DNA of 64,000 nt from Deinococcales bacterium (lineage in GTDB: Bacteria; Deinococcota; Deinococci; Deinococcales; JAAFIG01). This document shows, piece by piece, positions 17,654-26,279 of this stretch; the stretch's first letter is position 1; every line of letters starts with the position of its first letter. The notes below the pieces were generated by a model that had not been told where the DNA came from, ran no database searches, and worked only from the letters and a program-made list of their open reading frames with translations. The stretch is taken from the NCBI GenBank assembly GCA_013298595.1, contig JAAFIG010000003.1, positions 62,001 to 126,000 on the forward strand, read 5' to 3'. Made by a program: the position numbers and the translations under genes.

Positions 17654-18837
17654 ACAGTGTTTGGGTCTATTGGCGCAGAAAGTTGCGTTCGATTGGTTTT
17701 GATTTGACATGGACAATGTTTGGCTTGGCTGCTTTTACAGCTATTTCTGTGATGATGGTGGTTGGTTATATTTTTGTGATTTATACGGATGCTTTACTCA
17801 AATATAGTGCTGAAATTTTGGTCAAACGCTATAAAATTCCTGATGCAGCCCTAAATCAATTAATCGAGGAAGCCAGTTTACGAGTTGAACGCAAATTAGA
17901 TTTACAATTTCTTGACCCTTCAGATCGCAATTTTTTATTGGGCTTAACTGTGCTGACAGTTCTCTTACCGCTGATTTTAGCGTGGTGGTCTTCACGGCGT
18001 TTTGCTCGTCCATTAACCGATTTATCAAAAGCTGCCCATCAAATTACTTCTGGTGATTTTTCGGCTCGAGCAAAATTAACCAAAAGCCTCGAGCGCCGCG
18101 AGGACGAAACAGCCTTGTTGCTTCAAGATTTTAATCAGATGGCGCAATCGCTTGAAAATCTCGAGCGTGAGCGAAAGTACAGTGTTGCCGCGATTGCACA
18201 TGAGTTACGTACTCCAGTGACGGTGTTGCGCGGACGGCTTGAAGGTGTGCGCGATGGTGTTTTAGTTGCCGATAACACCGAAATTGAGAAGTTACTGGGT
18301 CATGCCGATTTACTCTCTAAATTAATTGAGGATTTGCAATTACTCTCGCTGGCTGAAGCTGGTGAGTTACGGCTCGAGAAAAAGAATTTTGTGCTGCAAG
18401 ATTTACTTATCAGAATCCAAAGCGATTTTATGCAAAAAGCCGAGCAGCAAAAGCTTGAATTACTATTAGAGCAACCACCCCAAGCTGCTCAGGTGCATGG
18501 CGACCAGCAACGCTTATACCAAGTTTTAAGTAACATCCTTAACAATGCTTTGCGCCACACACCAGCGTATGGTTTAATCAAAATGCAATTGCGTATTTTT
18601 GAGCAAACCATACAACTCGAGATTCAAGATACTGGAGCAGGTTTTTCGGCAGAAGCTCAGACGAGGGCTTTTGAACGTTTTTACCGCAGTGCCGACCGAA
18701 GCAGAAAAAGTGGTGGGAGTGGCTTAGGTTTAAGTATCTCAAGATCGTTAATCGAGGCTCACAACGGGACAATCGAATTATTACCCAGCCAGCAAGGGGC
18801 TTGTGTGCGTCTGACCCTGCCAAAAGTCTCATCGTAA
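17641..18837 (+). CDS. Membrane sensor histidine kinase
   Basis: A 398-residue sensor kinase. Two membrane helices (about 25-48 and 103-120) flank a short periplasmic loop of roughly 55 residues; then come a HAMP linker, the phospho-accepting H box with IAHELRTPVTVL, and a catalytic ATPase domain with N box NILNNALRHTP, G1 box DTGAGF and G2 box GSGLGLSIS. It pairs with the OmpR-type regulator whose gene it overlaps. The small sensory loop suggests sensing of membrane state or a small ligand. Confidence 0.95.
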   Translation: MSRVNSVWVYWRRKLRSIGFDLTWTMFGLAAFTAISVMMVVGYIFVIYTDALLKYSAEILVKRYKIPDAALNQLIEEASLRVERKLDLQFLDPSDRNFLLGLTVLTVLLPLILAWWSSRRFARPLTDLSKAAHQITSGDFSARAKLTKSLERREDETALLLQDFNQMAQSLENLERERKYSVAAIAHELRTPVTVLRGRLEGVRDGVLVADNTEIEKLLGHADLLSKLIEDLQLLSLAEAGELRLEKKNFVLQDLLIRIQSDFMQKAEQQKLELLLEQPPQAAQVHGDQQRLYQVLSNILNNALRHTPAYGLIKMQLRIFEQTIQLEIQDTGAGFSAEAQTRAFERFYRSADRSRKSGGSGLGLSISRSLIEAHNGTIELLPSQQGACVRLTLPKVSS

Positions 18838-18866
18838 GTTTGCACTGAACAAGTTAGGATGCACCT

Positions 18867-19976
18867 ATGACGCGACTCGAGCGTATGGTAGCCCGCGAAG
18901 CCATTCCCAATTTTTTGATTGGCACTGGTTTGTACGTTGGTGTTTTTTTGTTATGGCGGATTCTGGCGCAACCGTTTTTATCGGCGTTACCAGCCCAAGC
19001 TTTTCTACCGTGGATATTGTACCAAATCCCCAATTTTGCTTTGCAGGCTTTTCCAATTGCGTCGGTTTTCACAGCACTGATTGTCTTTGGGCGTTTAGCC
19101 AGAGAGAACGAATTACTGGCAGCCCAAAGTGGTGGTATTAGTTTAACCCAAGTGGCAAAACCTGTGCTGATTTTCGGAGCCGTCATTACGCTGCTTGGCT
19201 TTGTGGTTGCCGAATGGATTGCACCAAAAGCTAACGAGCAAGTCAGTGTCACTTGGTGGGAGGGGGTTTCAGGCAATGCGCTCAGTCGAATTGCTGGTAA
19301 ACGCCTTGACTTAGATGGTCAGACACTTTTTTTTGCTGGGGTCAAAGGCAACCAACTCGAGAATGTCAGACTCGAGGAATGGAAAGGCAATGTCCAAACA
19401 ATTACCTTGGCACGAACTGCCCAGATTATAGACAAACGCCTCGAGATGGTTGGTTTTCGTAAGTACAGCGTTAATCACGATTTTTTTCCACCACCTGATG
19501 AAATTACAGCCGAATGGACGCAAAACGCCTTTACCGAAGTGGTTCGGGCTTCGGTAAACCCGAACGCTAAAACCAGTGTGCCAATCAAAAAAACCACGGA
19601 TCGGTTAATTGCTGAAAACGATGGAAGTGGCTTTGAAGATCCACGTAGCATCTCGGATTTGTACCTCGAGCATCAAAAAGCCACAGGTGCAGCCCAACGC
19701 GATGTTGCCGCACAACTGGGATTAAAAACTGCTTTGCCCTTTGCAAGTTTTATTATTTTGCTCTTTGGTGTGGCAGTAGCTGCCAGTGGTTCTCGCAACT
19801 CGAGCACTGCCTTTGGGTATGCTGTACTGATCGCCATTGGTTTTTATGCAGCCTTGTTTTTAGGTCGTACCCTTGGGCAAATTGGTCTGTTACCTGCTTT
19901 TCTCGCACCGTGGTTAGCCAATGTTGGTTTTTTAGTGGCAGGTGTGTGGTTACTGCGCTCGAGACAGACCCGTTAG
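18867..19976 (+). CDS. LptF/LptG (YjgP/YjgQ) family permease
   Basis: A 369-residue member of the LptF/LptG permease family: three N-terminal helices, with ENELLAAQSGGIS between helices two and three (the usual R-E-x-E-x-x-A-x-x-x-G-x-S motif), a beta-jellyroll periplasmic domain (about 120-250), and three C-terminal helices. LptF and LptG with LptB drive lipopolysaccharide export across the envelope in diderms; a single paralogue is seen here and the Lpt partners are not in the window. It starts 29 nt after the kinase gene and is overlapped at its 3' end by the frame of the next gene. Confidence 0.88.
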   Translation: MTRLERMVAREAIPNFLIGTGLYVGVFLLWRILAQPFLSALPAQAFLPWILYQIPNFALQAFPIASVFTALIVFGRLARENELLAAQSGGISLTQVAKPVLIFGAVITLLGFVVAEWIAPKANEQVSVTWWEGVSGNALSRIAGKRLDLDGQTLFFAGVKGNQLENVRLEEWKGNVQTITLARTAQIIDKRLEMVGFRKYSVNHDFFPPPDEITAEWTQNAFTEVVRASVNPNAKTSVPIKKTTDRLIAENDGSGFEDPRSISDLYLEHQKATGAAQRDVAAQLGLKTALPFASFIILLFGVAVAASGSRNSSTAFGYAVLIAIGFYAALFLGRTLGQIGLLPAFLAPWLANVGFLVAGVWLLRSRQTR

Positions 19977-19990
19977 CGTTATACTTTTTT

Positions 19991-22069
19991 ATGCCAATTC
20001 ATGCCACTGCCACTGCTTGGGTGCTCGAGACAAATCAAACAGCGTATGTCTTGGGTTTGAATGCTAAGGGAATGCTAGTTCATTGTTACTGGGGGGTTAA
20101 ACTGCCTCGAGTTAGCGATTACCCTGTGCCAGCCGAGTCTGAAGGATGGTCTTCGTTTAATGCTGGTGGTGGATTACTCCCCGAGGAGTTCCCTACTTAT
20201 GCAGGAGCAAAATACATCGAACCCTGTCTTAAACTGACCTTTGCCGATGGTGTGCGCGATACCGTGCTCGAGTTTGACAGTGCCAAAGTCGAGGGGAATG
20301 AATTACAAATTCATCTGCGTGATACGTTTTATGCTTTGCGAATTACACTGCATTACCACGTTCTCGAGAATGTAGATTTACTCGAGCGATTTGTCACTGT
20401 GCACAACCAAAGCGACACGGCTATTACCGTTGAGCGATTCTTCTCGGCTCAATTTCACCCACCACTGCACAGCAATTATCGTTTGCACCATCTCGCTGGG
20501 GCGTGGCTCAAAGAAACCCAAGTGCAGCACGAAACTTTAGGGATTGGCACTAAAGTACTCGAGTCTCGGCGGATCACCACAGGTCATCAACACCAACCTT
20601 GGTTTGCTCTGGATAACCTCGAGCAGCCCGCCACTGAAACCACTGGGCATGTCTGGTTTGCTGCTTTGGCATGGAGTGGTAATTGGAAATTAACAGCAGA
20701 AAAAACCATTTTTGGTGGTACTAGAGTCAGCTTAGGTTTAAACGATTGGGATTTTGCACTGCGTCTCGAGGCAAAACGAAGTTTTAGCTCACCCAAGTGC
20801 ATTGCAGGATTCTCGAGTGCTGGTTTTGGCGCTGCCAGCAGAGCTTTTCATGGGTATGTACAAACCATTTTGCCACACCCAGAAATTACTCGCAAAGTGC
20901 TGTATAACTCGTGGGAAGCAACCGCTTTTCATGTCAACGAAGCTGACCAAGTCAAACTTGCCGAGATTGCTAAAGGCATTGGTGTGGAATTATTTGTTTT
21001 AGACGATGGCTGGTTCCACAATCGCCATTCGGACAATGCTGCCCTTGGCGATTGGTGGGCAGACAAAAGCAAATTCCCTAACGGCTTAAATCCACTGATC
21101 GAAAAAGTCAATGCGCTTGGCATGGATTTTGGCTTGTGGCTCGAACCTGAAATGGTCAGTGTAGATTCGGAGTTGTACCACGCTCATCCCGATTGGGTGA
21201 TTCATTTTCCAACTCGAGCCAGAACCGAAATGCGAAACCAACTGATGCTGAATTTAGCCAAAAGCGAAGTCCAAGATTACTTGATTGGCATCCTCGACAA
21301 GCTCCTCGAGCAGCACAACATCACCTTTATCAAATGGGATATGAACCGCAACGTCTCCGAACCGGGTTGGCTGGAGCATCACGAACCCAAAGAAATCTGG
21401 CTGCGTTACGTTGAAGGTCTGTACCGAGTTTGGGGAACACTGCGTCAAAGACACCCAGATGTGATCTGGCAATCATGCAGTGGTGGTGGTGGACGTGCCG
21501 ATCTTGGCATATTGCAATTTGCTGATCAAATCTGGATTTCTGATATGACCGAACCAACTATGCGCCTTCGCATTCAAGAAGGTTACTCGCAGATTTACCC
21601 AGCCAACACTATGGAAGCATGGGTCACAGACATGGGAGCGAAACACTTACCGCTCGAGTTTCGCTTTCATGTCTCGATGGCAGGTTTACTTGGCATCGGC
21701 ACAAATTTACACCATTGGTCAGAGACCGAAATCGCCACCGCAACGCGTCTTGTCCAAGCGTACAAAACTGTGCGCCACGTCATTCAATTTGGCAATCAAT
21801 ACCGCTTACGCAGCGTCTTTATCAGCAATTTCTCGAGTTTAATGTATGTGACCAAAGACCAATCCGAAGCTGTGATTTTTGCTTTCCGCACCCACATCCC
21901 CGACCCCGTCAAACTACCCGCAATTCATCTGCAAGGACTCGAGCCAACAACACAGTACGAAATCAACGGCACGATTCGCTCTGGAAGTGCATGGCAACAC
22001 GTTGGACTCGAGGTTAACCTCACTGATTTCTCGAGTGTCATGCTGCATATAAAACGTGTAGAACCGTAA
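19991..22069 (+). CDS. Alpha-galactosidase, glycoside hydrolase family 36
   Basis: A 692-residue cytoplasmic protein with no signal peptide. It has the N-terminal beta-supersandwich of GH36 and a central TIM barrel with LFVLDDGWFHNRH, FGLWLEPEMVS, the nucleophile Asp in FIKWDMNRNVSEPG (about residue 460) and the acid/base Asp in the WISDMTEP block (about residue 520). It should hydrolyse alpha-1,6-galactosides such as melibiose and raffinose. The frame is open to 19910, but the ATG at 19991 (MPIHATATAW) avoids overlap with the permease gene and fits the family start. No sugar transporter is adjacent. Confidence 0.93.
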   Translation: MPIHATATAWVLETNQTAYVLGLNAKGMLVHCYWGVKLPRVSDYPVPAESEGWSSFNAGGGLLPEEFPTYAGAKYIEPCLKLTFADGVRDTVLEFDSAKVEGNELQIHLRDTFYALRITLHYHVLENVDLLERFVTVHNQSDTAITVERFFSAQFHPPLHSNYRLHHLAGAWLKETQVQHETLGIGTKVLESRRITTGHQHQPWFALDNLEQPATETTGHVWFAALAWSGNWKLTAEKTIFGGTRVSLGLNDWDFALRLEAKRSFSSPKCIAGFSSAGFGAASRAFHGYVQTILPHPEITRKVLYNSWEATAFHVNEADQVKLAEIAKGIGVELFVLDDGWFHNRHSDNAALGDWWADKSKFPNGLNPLIEKVNALGMDFGLWLEPEMVSVDSELYHAHPDWVIHFPTRARTEMRNQLMLNLAKSEVQDYLIGILDKLLEQHNITFIKWDMNRNVSEPGWLEHHEPKEIWLRYVEGLYRVWGTLRQRHPDVIWQSCSGGGGRADLGILQFADQIWISDMTEPTMRLRIQEGYSQIYPANTMEAWVTDMGAKHLPLEFRFHVSMAGLLGIGTNLHHWSETEIATATRLVQAYKTVRHVIQFGNQYRLRSVFISNFSSLMYVTKDQSEAVIFAFRTHIPDPVKLPAIHLQGLEPTTQYEINGTIRSGSAWQHVGLEVNLTDFSSVMLHIKRVEP

Positions 22070-22440
22070 AGACGCGGTAAGTCTGTATATTTGGCAGATC
22101 ATCGTTCGTAACAATTTCTTAGCGACAATCCAAATTATGCCGTCCCAAAGGGCGATCACAAGGATCGCCCCTACCAAATTCAAACGCTGCGGGCGCAAAA
22201 AATCAGAACATCTCCAAAGCTATTGGCGGCAAATCCAACCGAACAACCCTCCCCGCGCCGTTTTTGGCGGGGGAGGGTGACGAGCCTAAGGCGAGTCGGG
22301 TGAGGGTGTGCACCACGTCAGAAACAACTCTATTCCCAAGAATCTCTTTAATTACCTAAAATGTCTATTGACTACAACTGCCTCAAAAACAATATTGTTT
22401 ACATTTCTCAAGAAAATTGCAATTTACTACACGTAGTTAC
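22070..22440. repeat. Intergenic region with REP-like hairpins
   Basis: No gene is seen in these 371 bases. A perfect 8-bp palindrome GGGCGATC / GATCGCCC lies at 22150-22170. A longer imperfect hairpin at about 22246-22279 pairs ACCCTCCCCGC with GGCGGGGGAGGGT around a T-rich loop and is followed by ACGAGCCTAAGGCG. Both resemble intergenic repeats elsewhere in the window and probably act as transcript ends between the convergent neighbours. Confidence 0.6.
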
Positions 22441-22914
22441 CTAGCGTGCAGGACGGCTGAATTCAACTTGCACAGGCACATCTTTACCCGCACCAACTCG
22501 AATCTCGAGACTGCCAGTAGCTCGATCGATGTAACAAACTTTAATGATGTTGTCGCATAAGAATGTTTCACTCGAGACTTTGATTGGGTACGTTCCTGCT
22601 TTTGTGCCAACTGGTACACGAATAGCTGTGTTCACTGGCTCGAGAGTACTGTGGTATTCGTCTGGGGCATCTTTGTAGGGTGCTCCTTTTTCGACTTCGA
22701 GTTCGATTGGTTTTTTATTCCACGGTGTCTCGAGGGTTAAGGTACTGCTGCCCGCGCGGTTAAAGAGTAGGTTTGTTTCGAGTTTGAATTCAAAGCGCAC
22801 TTTGGCATCTGTGCCTGCGGTTGCAAAAAAAGTGCCTGATTTAATATTCGTGCCAGTGGTTGGGGCTGCCATAGCAGCACCGAGGATGAAGGTTAATGCG
22901 ATCAATCGTTTCAT
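22441..22914 (-). CDS. Secreted small beta-rich protein of unknown function
   Basis: A 157-residue protein with a signal peptide ending in AMAAP. The mature part is predicted beta-rich (segments AKVRFEFKLETN, STLTLETPW, KAGTYPIKVS) and has one Cys pair near the C-terminus. The K-x-GTYP motif is shared with the secreted protein at 16279-16752. The function is unknown. The -10-like TACACT 6 nt before the ATG suggests a leaderless transcript. Confidence 0.6.
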   Translation of the reverse strand: MKRLIALTFILGAAMAAPTTGTNIKSGTFFATAGTDAKVRFEFKLETNLLFNRAGSSTLTLETPWNKKPIELEVEKGAPYKDAPDEYHSTLEPVNTAIRVPVGTKAGTYPIKVSSETFLCDNIIKVCYIDRATGSLEIRVGAGKDVPVQVEFSRPAR

Positions 22915-22920
22915 GACTCG

Positions 22921-22926
22921 AGTGTA
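22921..22926 (-). promoter_or_regulatory. Leaderless -10 hexamer
   Basis: On the minus strand TACACT ends 6 nt before the ATG at 22914, with no Shine-Dalgarno between. No clear -35 is visible. Confidence 0.4.
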
Positions 22927-22972
22927 GGGTCTGAGGGTTCAAATTGGATGAGGAAGCTGTTAAGAACTGTAG

Positions 22973-22992
22973 GGGTTAGGTATGCCTAACCC
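22973..22992. repeat. REP-like palindrome
   Basis: A perfect hairpin GGGTTAGG, loop TATG, CCTAACCC, preceded by GTAG. It sits in the divergent intergenic region and belongs to the same family as the elements near 11455, 22150, 36953 and 60833. Confidence 0.7.
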
Positions 22993-23058
22993 ACCTCGGA
23001 TACGTAAAAAGCAGTTTAGCCTCTTGTGTGCGGCTGCGTTTAGCTCGAGAATACGCAG

Positions 23059-23616
23059 GTGAAAATTTATACCAAAACAGGTGATCTTGGCGAGACTGGG
23101 TTGTACGGTGGCGAACGGGTTTCTAAGACTTCGCAGCGGGTCGAGGCGTATGGCACAGTGGATGAGTGCAATAGCGCAATTGGTATGGCTCGAGCAGTCT
23201 TATCTGATGATGCATTAAATGCAGTGTTGGGTAGTGTACAAAATGCGCTTTTTGATGTGGGTGCAGATTTGGCAACACCATCTGGGTCTAAGTACGAGAA
23301 GAATTTGTTACGAATAGATTCGCAGGATGTTGAACATCTCGAGCAGTTAATAGATCAGTTTCAAACCGAGTGCCCTGAGTTTACGAATTTCATTCATCCC
23401 GGTGGTACGCCTGCCTCTGCTGCTTTGCATTTGGCGCGAACCATTGCGCGTCGGGCTGAGCGTGAAGTGATTCGTCTTGAGGCTTTGGAGCCTTGTAATC
23501 ACGATGTGGTTTTGTACCTTAATCGTTTATCCGATTTTTTGTTTATTCTTTCGAGGGTGGTCAATGCTCGAGCGGGAATGTCTGAGGCGGGTTGGCATGT
23601 TAAGGGTCGGCGATAA
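23059..23616 (+). CDS. Cob(I)alamin adenosyltransferase, PduO/EutT-like (ATR)
   Basis: A 185-residue PduO-type ATP:cob(I)alamin adenosyltransferase, which makes adenosylcobalamin. The N-terminal MKIYTKTGDLGETGLYGGERVSK carries the ATP-binding T-K-T-G-D-x-G-x-T motif, and RIDSQDVEHLEQ, FIHPGGTPASAALHLARTIARRAER and YLNRLSDFLFILSR are family hallmarks. The start codon is GTG at 23059. It is followed after 50 nt by the PPK2 gene; a functional link is not obvious. Confidence 0.93.
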   Translation: MKIYTKTGDLGETGLYGGERVSKTSQRVEAYGTVDECNSAIGMARAVLSDDALNAVLGSVQNALFDVGADLATPSGSKYEKNLLRIDSQDVEHLEQLIDQFQTECPEFTNFIHPGGTPASAALHLARTIARRAEREVIRLEALEPCNHDVVLYLNRLSDFLFILSRVVNARAGMSEAGWHVKGRR

Positions 23617-23666
23617 ACTAATCTTAATGCCAGTAGCAAATCGGTTGTTTGGGTGTAAACTCTGGT

Positions 23667-24476
23667 ATGAAAGAATACTTGGTTGGCGGCAAAAAGTGGC
23701 GCTTAAAAGACATTGACCCTGATGACACTGGCAAATTCAAAAGTGAGTCTGGGCGCGAAAAATGCGAAGTAAAAACCAAGAAGTTGTACCAACGCATTGC
23801 CGAATTACAAGAGATTCTCTTTGCCAGTCAGTCTCGAGCTTTGATGGTGGTGTTCCAAGCCATGGATGGCAGTGGTAAAGATAGTGCGATTAAGAATATT
23901 TTTCAGGATTGCAGCCCGAATGGTGTGCGTGTGGCGTATTTCAAAGCACCAACCAGTCTCGAGTTAAGCCATGATTACTTATGGCGGATTCATGCGGCAT
24001 TGCCGCCCAAAGGCATCATTGGGGTGCTAAACCGTTCGCATTACGAAGATGTGCTGATTACTCGAGTACGTGGTTGGGTTTCGGATAAACAAGCTGCTAA
24101 GCGTTTTAAGCAGATTCGTGCTTTTGAAGAAATGTTAACGCAAGAAGGTACAACAGTGCTTAAATTTAATTTTGTTATTTCTAAAGAAGAACAAGCTATT
24201 CAGTTACAAGAACGCATAGACGATCCGAGCAAACGCTGGAAATTTAATCTTGGCGATTTGGATGAACGTAAACTCTGGGATTCCTACATGAATAAATACG
24301 AAGAAGCCATGCTCGAGACCAGTACCGAAACCGCATCTTGGTATGCTGTGCCTGGAAACAAACGTTGGTATCGTAATTATGTGATTGCCAGTGTCATTGT
24401 GGATGCTTTAGAAGCCATGAACCTCGAGTATCCTAAGCGCACAGATATTGATTGGGCAAACTTAAAAGTTATTTGA
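23667..24476 (+). CDS. Polyphosphate kinase 2 (PPK2) family nucleotide phosphotransferase
   Basis: About 269 residues with PPK2 signatures: Walker A in QAMDGSGKDS, the lid arginines in the LPPKGIIGVLNRSHYEDVL block, and LNRSHYEDVLITRV as Walker B region. The family transfers phosphate between polyphosphate and nucleoside mono- or diphosphates; the class cannot be fixed by eye. The ATG at 23667 (MKEYLVGG) is chosen over the in-frame ATG 18 nt upstream as closer to family starts. It lies between the cobalamin adenosyltransferase gene and a receiver-domain gene. Confidence 0.9.
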   Translation: MKEYLVGGKKWRLKDIDPDDTGKFKSESGREKCEVKTKKLYQRIAELQEILFASQSRALMVVFQAMDGSGKDSAIKNIFQDCSPNGVRVAYFKAPTSLELSHDYLWRIHAALPPKGIIGVLNRSHYEDVLITRVRGWVSDKQAAKRFKQIRAFEEMLTQEGTTVLKFNFVISKEEQAIQLQERIDDPSKRWKFNLGDLDERKLWDSYMNKYEEAMLETSTETASWYAVPGNKRWYRNYVIASVIVDALEAMNLEYPKRTDIDWANLKVI

Positions 24477-24481
24477 TGTAT

Positions 24482-24510
24482 TTGCTGCTAGATACCTAAG
24501 ATGTTACACT
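24482..24510 (+). promoter_or_regulatory. Promoter of the single-domain response regulator
   Basis: TTGCTG at 24482-24487, a 17-nt spacer and TACACT at 24505-24510, with a TG one base before the -10. The leader would be about 12 nt and includes the GGGAGAA Shine-Dalgarno before the ATG at 24529. Confidence 0.6.
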
Positions 24511-24528
24511 CCGTAAGGGAGAACCAAA

Positions 24529-24951
24529 ATGAGTCAAAAATCTGTACGTCCGACGGCTTTAGTCGTGGACGATGAACAAAGTATCCGCACATTACTGGAA
24601 GTTGTGCTGAGTGCAGATTTTGATGTGGTTTCACAACCGGATGCTAAAGCAGCAGCCGAGTACCTAAAGAATCACACACCAAATCTGATTATTTTAGATA
24701 TCAATATGCCTTTTATGAATGGTTTGGATTTATGTGCCAAATTACGACGAATGCTGCGTTTTGTGGACACACCTATTATTATTCTTACTGCTAATCAAGA
24801 TCAACGCACCGAAGATCACTCGAGGTTAACCAGAGCCGATGCGTATGTCAGAAAGCCATTAGCCAGTCGGGATTTTGTTGAATTAGCTCGTCGTTTAGTG
24901 CGTGGCAAAGAAGATAAATTAGCGAAATTAGTCAAAGAAACAAATTTCTAG
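24529..24951 (+). CDS. Single-domain (CheY-like) response regulator
   Basis: A 140-residue stand-alone receiver domain: acidic pair in VVDDEQS, phospho-acceptor Asp in LIILDINMPFMNG, switch Thr in IILTAN and Lys in AYVRKPLAS. There is no output domain and no kinase nearby, so it likely works by protein contact with a distant partner. It ends 3 nt before the stop of the convergent SIMPL gene. Confidence 0.93.
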   Translation: MSQKSVRPTALVVDDEQSIRTLLEVVLSADFDVVSQPDAKAAAEYLKNHTPNLIILDINMPFMNGLDLCAKLRRMLRFVDTPIIILTANQDQRTEDHSRLTRADAYVRKPLASRDFVELARRLVRGKEDKLAKLVKETNF

Positions 24952-24954
24952 TGC

Positions 24955-25593
24955 TTACGTATTTTGATTGATATTCTCGAGTAGAAAATCTACGGTTAAT
25001 GTGACAACAAGTTGCTCTGTGGAATTGTATTGCATACCAATTTCAAGTGGTGCGCTTTTGGCTCGGGCAAGACTTTTTATACCTTGTGGTAGAAAATCAG
25101 TTGCTGTGTTTGGCATGGTTTGTGTATCAGAAGCATGGTGCACACCAATCACTTGTGTCTCTGCAGCATGAGCAATGGCTTGGGCTTTACGTTTGGCTTT
25201 TTGCATGGCTTGGGCAGATAAACGCAAACTGGCTTCGTCCACATCGTACACCCACTCGAGTTGTTGTAATTCTGTTTGTTTCTGATGAGCTATCACACCA
25301 AGGGCAACCGCCAGATATTCGGGTTGCAATTCTAAGCGTAACAAAAATTCGGCACGTTGATTTTTTAAAAGTAAACCCTGTTGACTCGAGACTCGTACAT
25401 TGTGTACCGTCAGTAAATTGCTGGGAACACTTTGTGCCCCTAGTTGTGCGATCAGCTCACGAATTTCTTTGGCTTTTTGTAATGCAGCGTTACCAATGGC
25501 AAACGTCTCGCCTTCTATTTTTAAATAGAGTTTAACGGCTATTGGGTGCAGCTCTTCAGATGCGGTACTGGTAACGCGGAGAATTCCAGCCAT
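24955..25593 (-). CDS. SIMPL-domain (DUF541) protein
   Basis: A 212-residue protein matching the SIMPL/DUF541 family: N-terminal strand GILRVTSTASEEL, helix ALQKAKEIRELIAQLGA, and the repeated helix AMQKAKRKAQAIAHAAE, with a C-terminal strand LVVTLTVDFLL. Most family members are secreted, but no signal peptide is visible here, so this copy appears cytoplasmic. It follows the Rieske gene on the same strand, 3 nt apart. Confidence 0.8.
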   Translation of the reverse strand: MAGILRVTSTASEELHPIAVKLYLKIEGETFAIGNAALQKAKEIRELIAQLGAQSVPSNLLTVHNVRVSSQQGLLLKNQRAEFLLRLELQPEYLAVALGVIAHQKQTELQQLEWVYDVDEASLRLSAQAMQKAKRKAQAIAHAAETQVIGVHHASDTQTMPNTATDFLPQGIKSLARAKSAPLEIGMQYNSTEQLVVTLTVDFLLENINQNT

Positions 25594-25596
25594 ATT

Positions 25597-26031
25597 TTAC
25601 GGTACAGCGTAAATGCCATCATCACGAATTTGCAACTTAAAAGCTGGCAATGGTGCTCCTGCTGGTCCTTGTTTAACTGCCCCTGTTTCAAGATCAAAAA
25701 CACTGCCGTGACAAGCACATCCAACTTGGTTATTGACGGGTGCACCAACAATACAACCAACATGGGTGCAAACTGTTGAACGGGCAAGCAGATGAATATC
25801 TCCTACCGATACACCTTGTGATTGCGGTTTTGCCAATCGGACAAGGATAGCCGGATTACCACTTAAATCTAAATTCTTGCTACTGCCAACATTTGGAAAG
25901 TCACCAAGCACTGCCACTTTTACACCAGCAGCGGCAAGGCTTGCCCCTGGATTTTCACGAACTGGTAAGCAACCTGTCATACCTACCGCGCCAAGGGCGA
26001 CTAAAACTTCGCGTCTCGAGATTTTTGACAT
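25597..26031 (-). CDS. Small stand-alone Rieske [2Fe-2S] protein with Tat-like signal
   Basis: A 144-residue protein with twin-arginine signal SRREVLVALG, ending in a lipobox-like GMTGC. Rieske box 1 is CTHVGC and box 2 is CACHGS, with the usual proline-containing loop. It is therefore an exported, possibly lipid-anchored, high-potential iron-sulfur protein. It is divergent from the oxidase/bc gene block and may donate or accept electrons there. The ATG at 26031 is chosen since the longer frame adds 35 residues before the Tat motif. Confidence 0.88.
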   Translation of the reverse strand: MSKISRREVLVALGAVGMTGCLPVRENPGASLAAAGVKVAVLGDFPNVGSSKNLDLSGNPAILVRLAKPQSQGVSVGDIHLLARSTVCTHVGCIVGAPVNNQVGCACHGSVFDLETGAVKQGPAGAPLPAFKLQIRDDGIYAVP

Positions 26032-26157
26032 CTTTAGATTGTGACATGGTTCAATGTGTTTTCGATGTACGGGTTTGTTCCAAAATCGGTTTGGAAATGT
26101 TTCATTGCGATTAAAATTTAGTGGCTGAATACACATTCGTGAGTAAATCGCTATGAT

Positions 26158-26170
26158 TTGTTGTCAACAA
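26158..26170. promoter_or_regulatory. Candidate operator between the divergent Rieske and oxidase genes
   Basis: TTGTTGTCAACAA is a perfect inverted repeat of six bases around one central T. It lies between the Rieske gene (start 26031) and ccoN (start 26280), where a shared redox or oxygen regulator would bind. The half-site differs from the FNR consensus TTGAT. A possible extended -10 (TGACATAAT) lies nearby at about 26239-26247. Confidence 0.35.
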
Positions 26171-26279
26171 TGATGATTGGGACAATTCTCGGGTTGTGGC
26201 TATGCCTTGTTTCTTCGTATGCTGCATGTATCTTGCCTGACATAATGTTGGGGTTCCTCGAGAGGAAGGCTGGTGGAGT

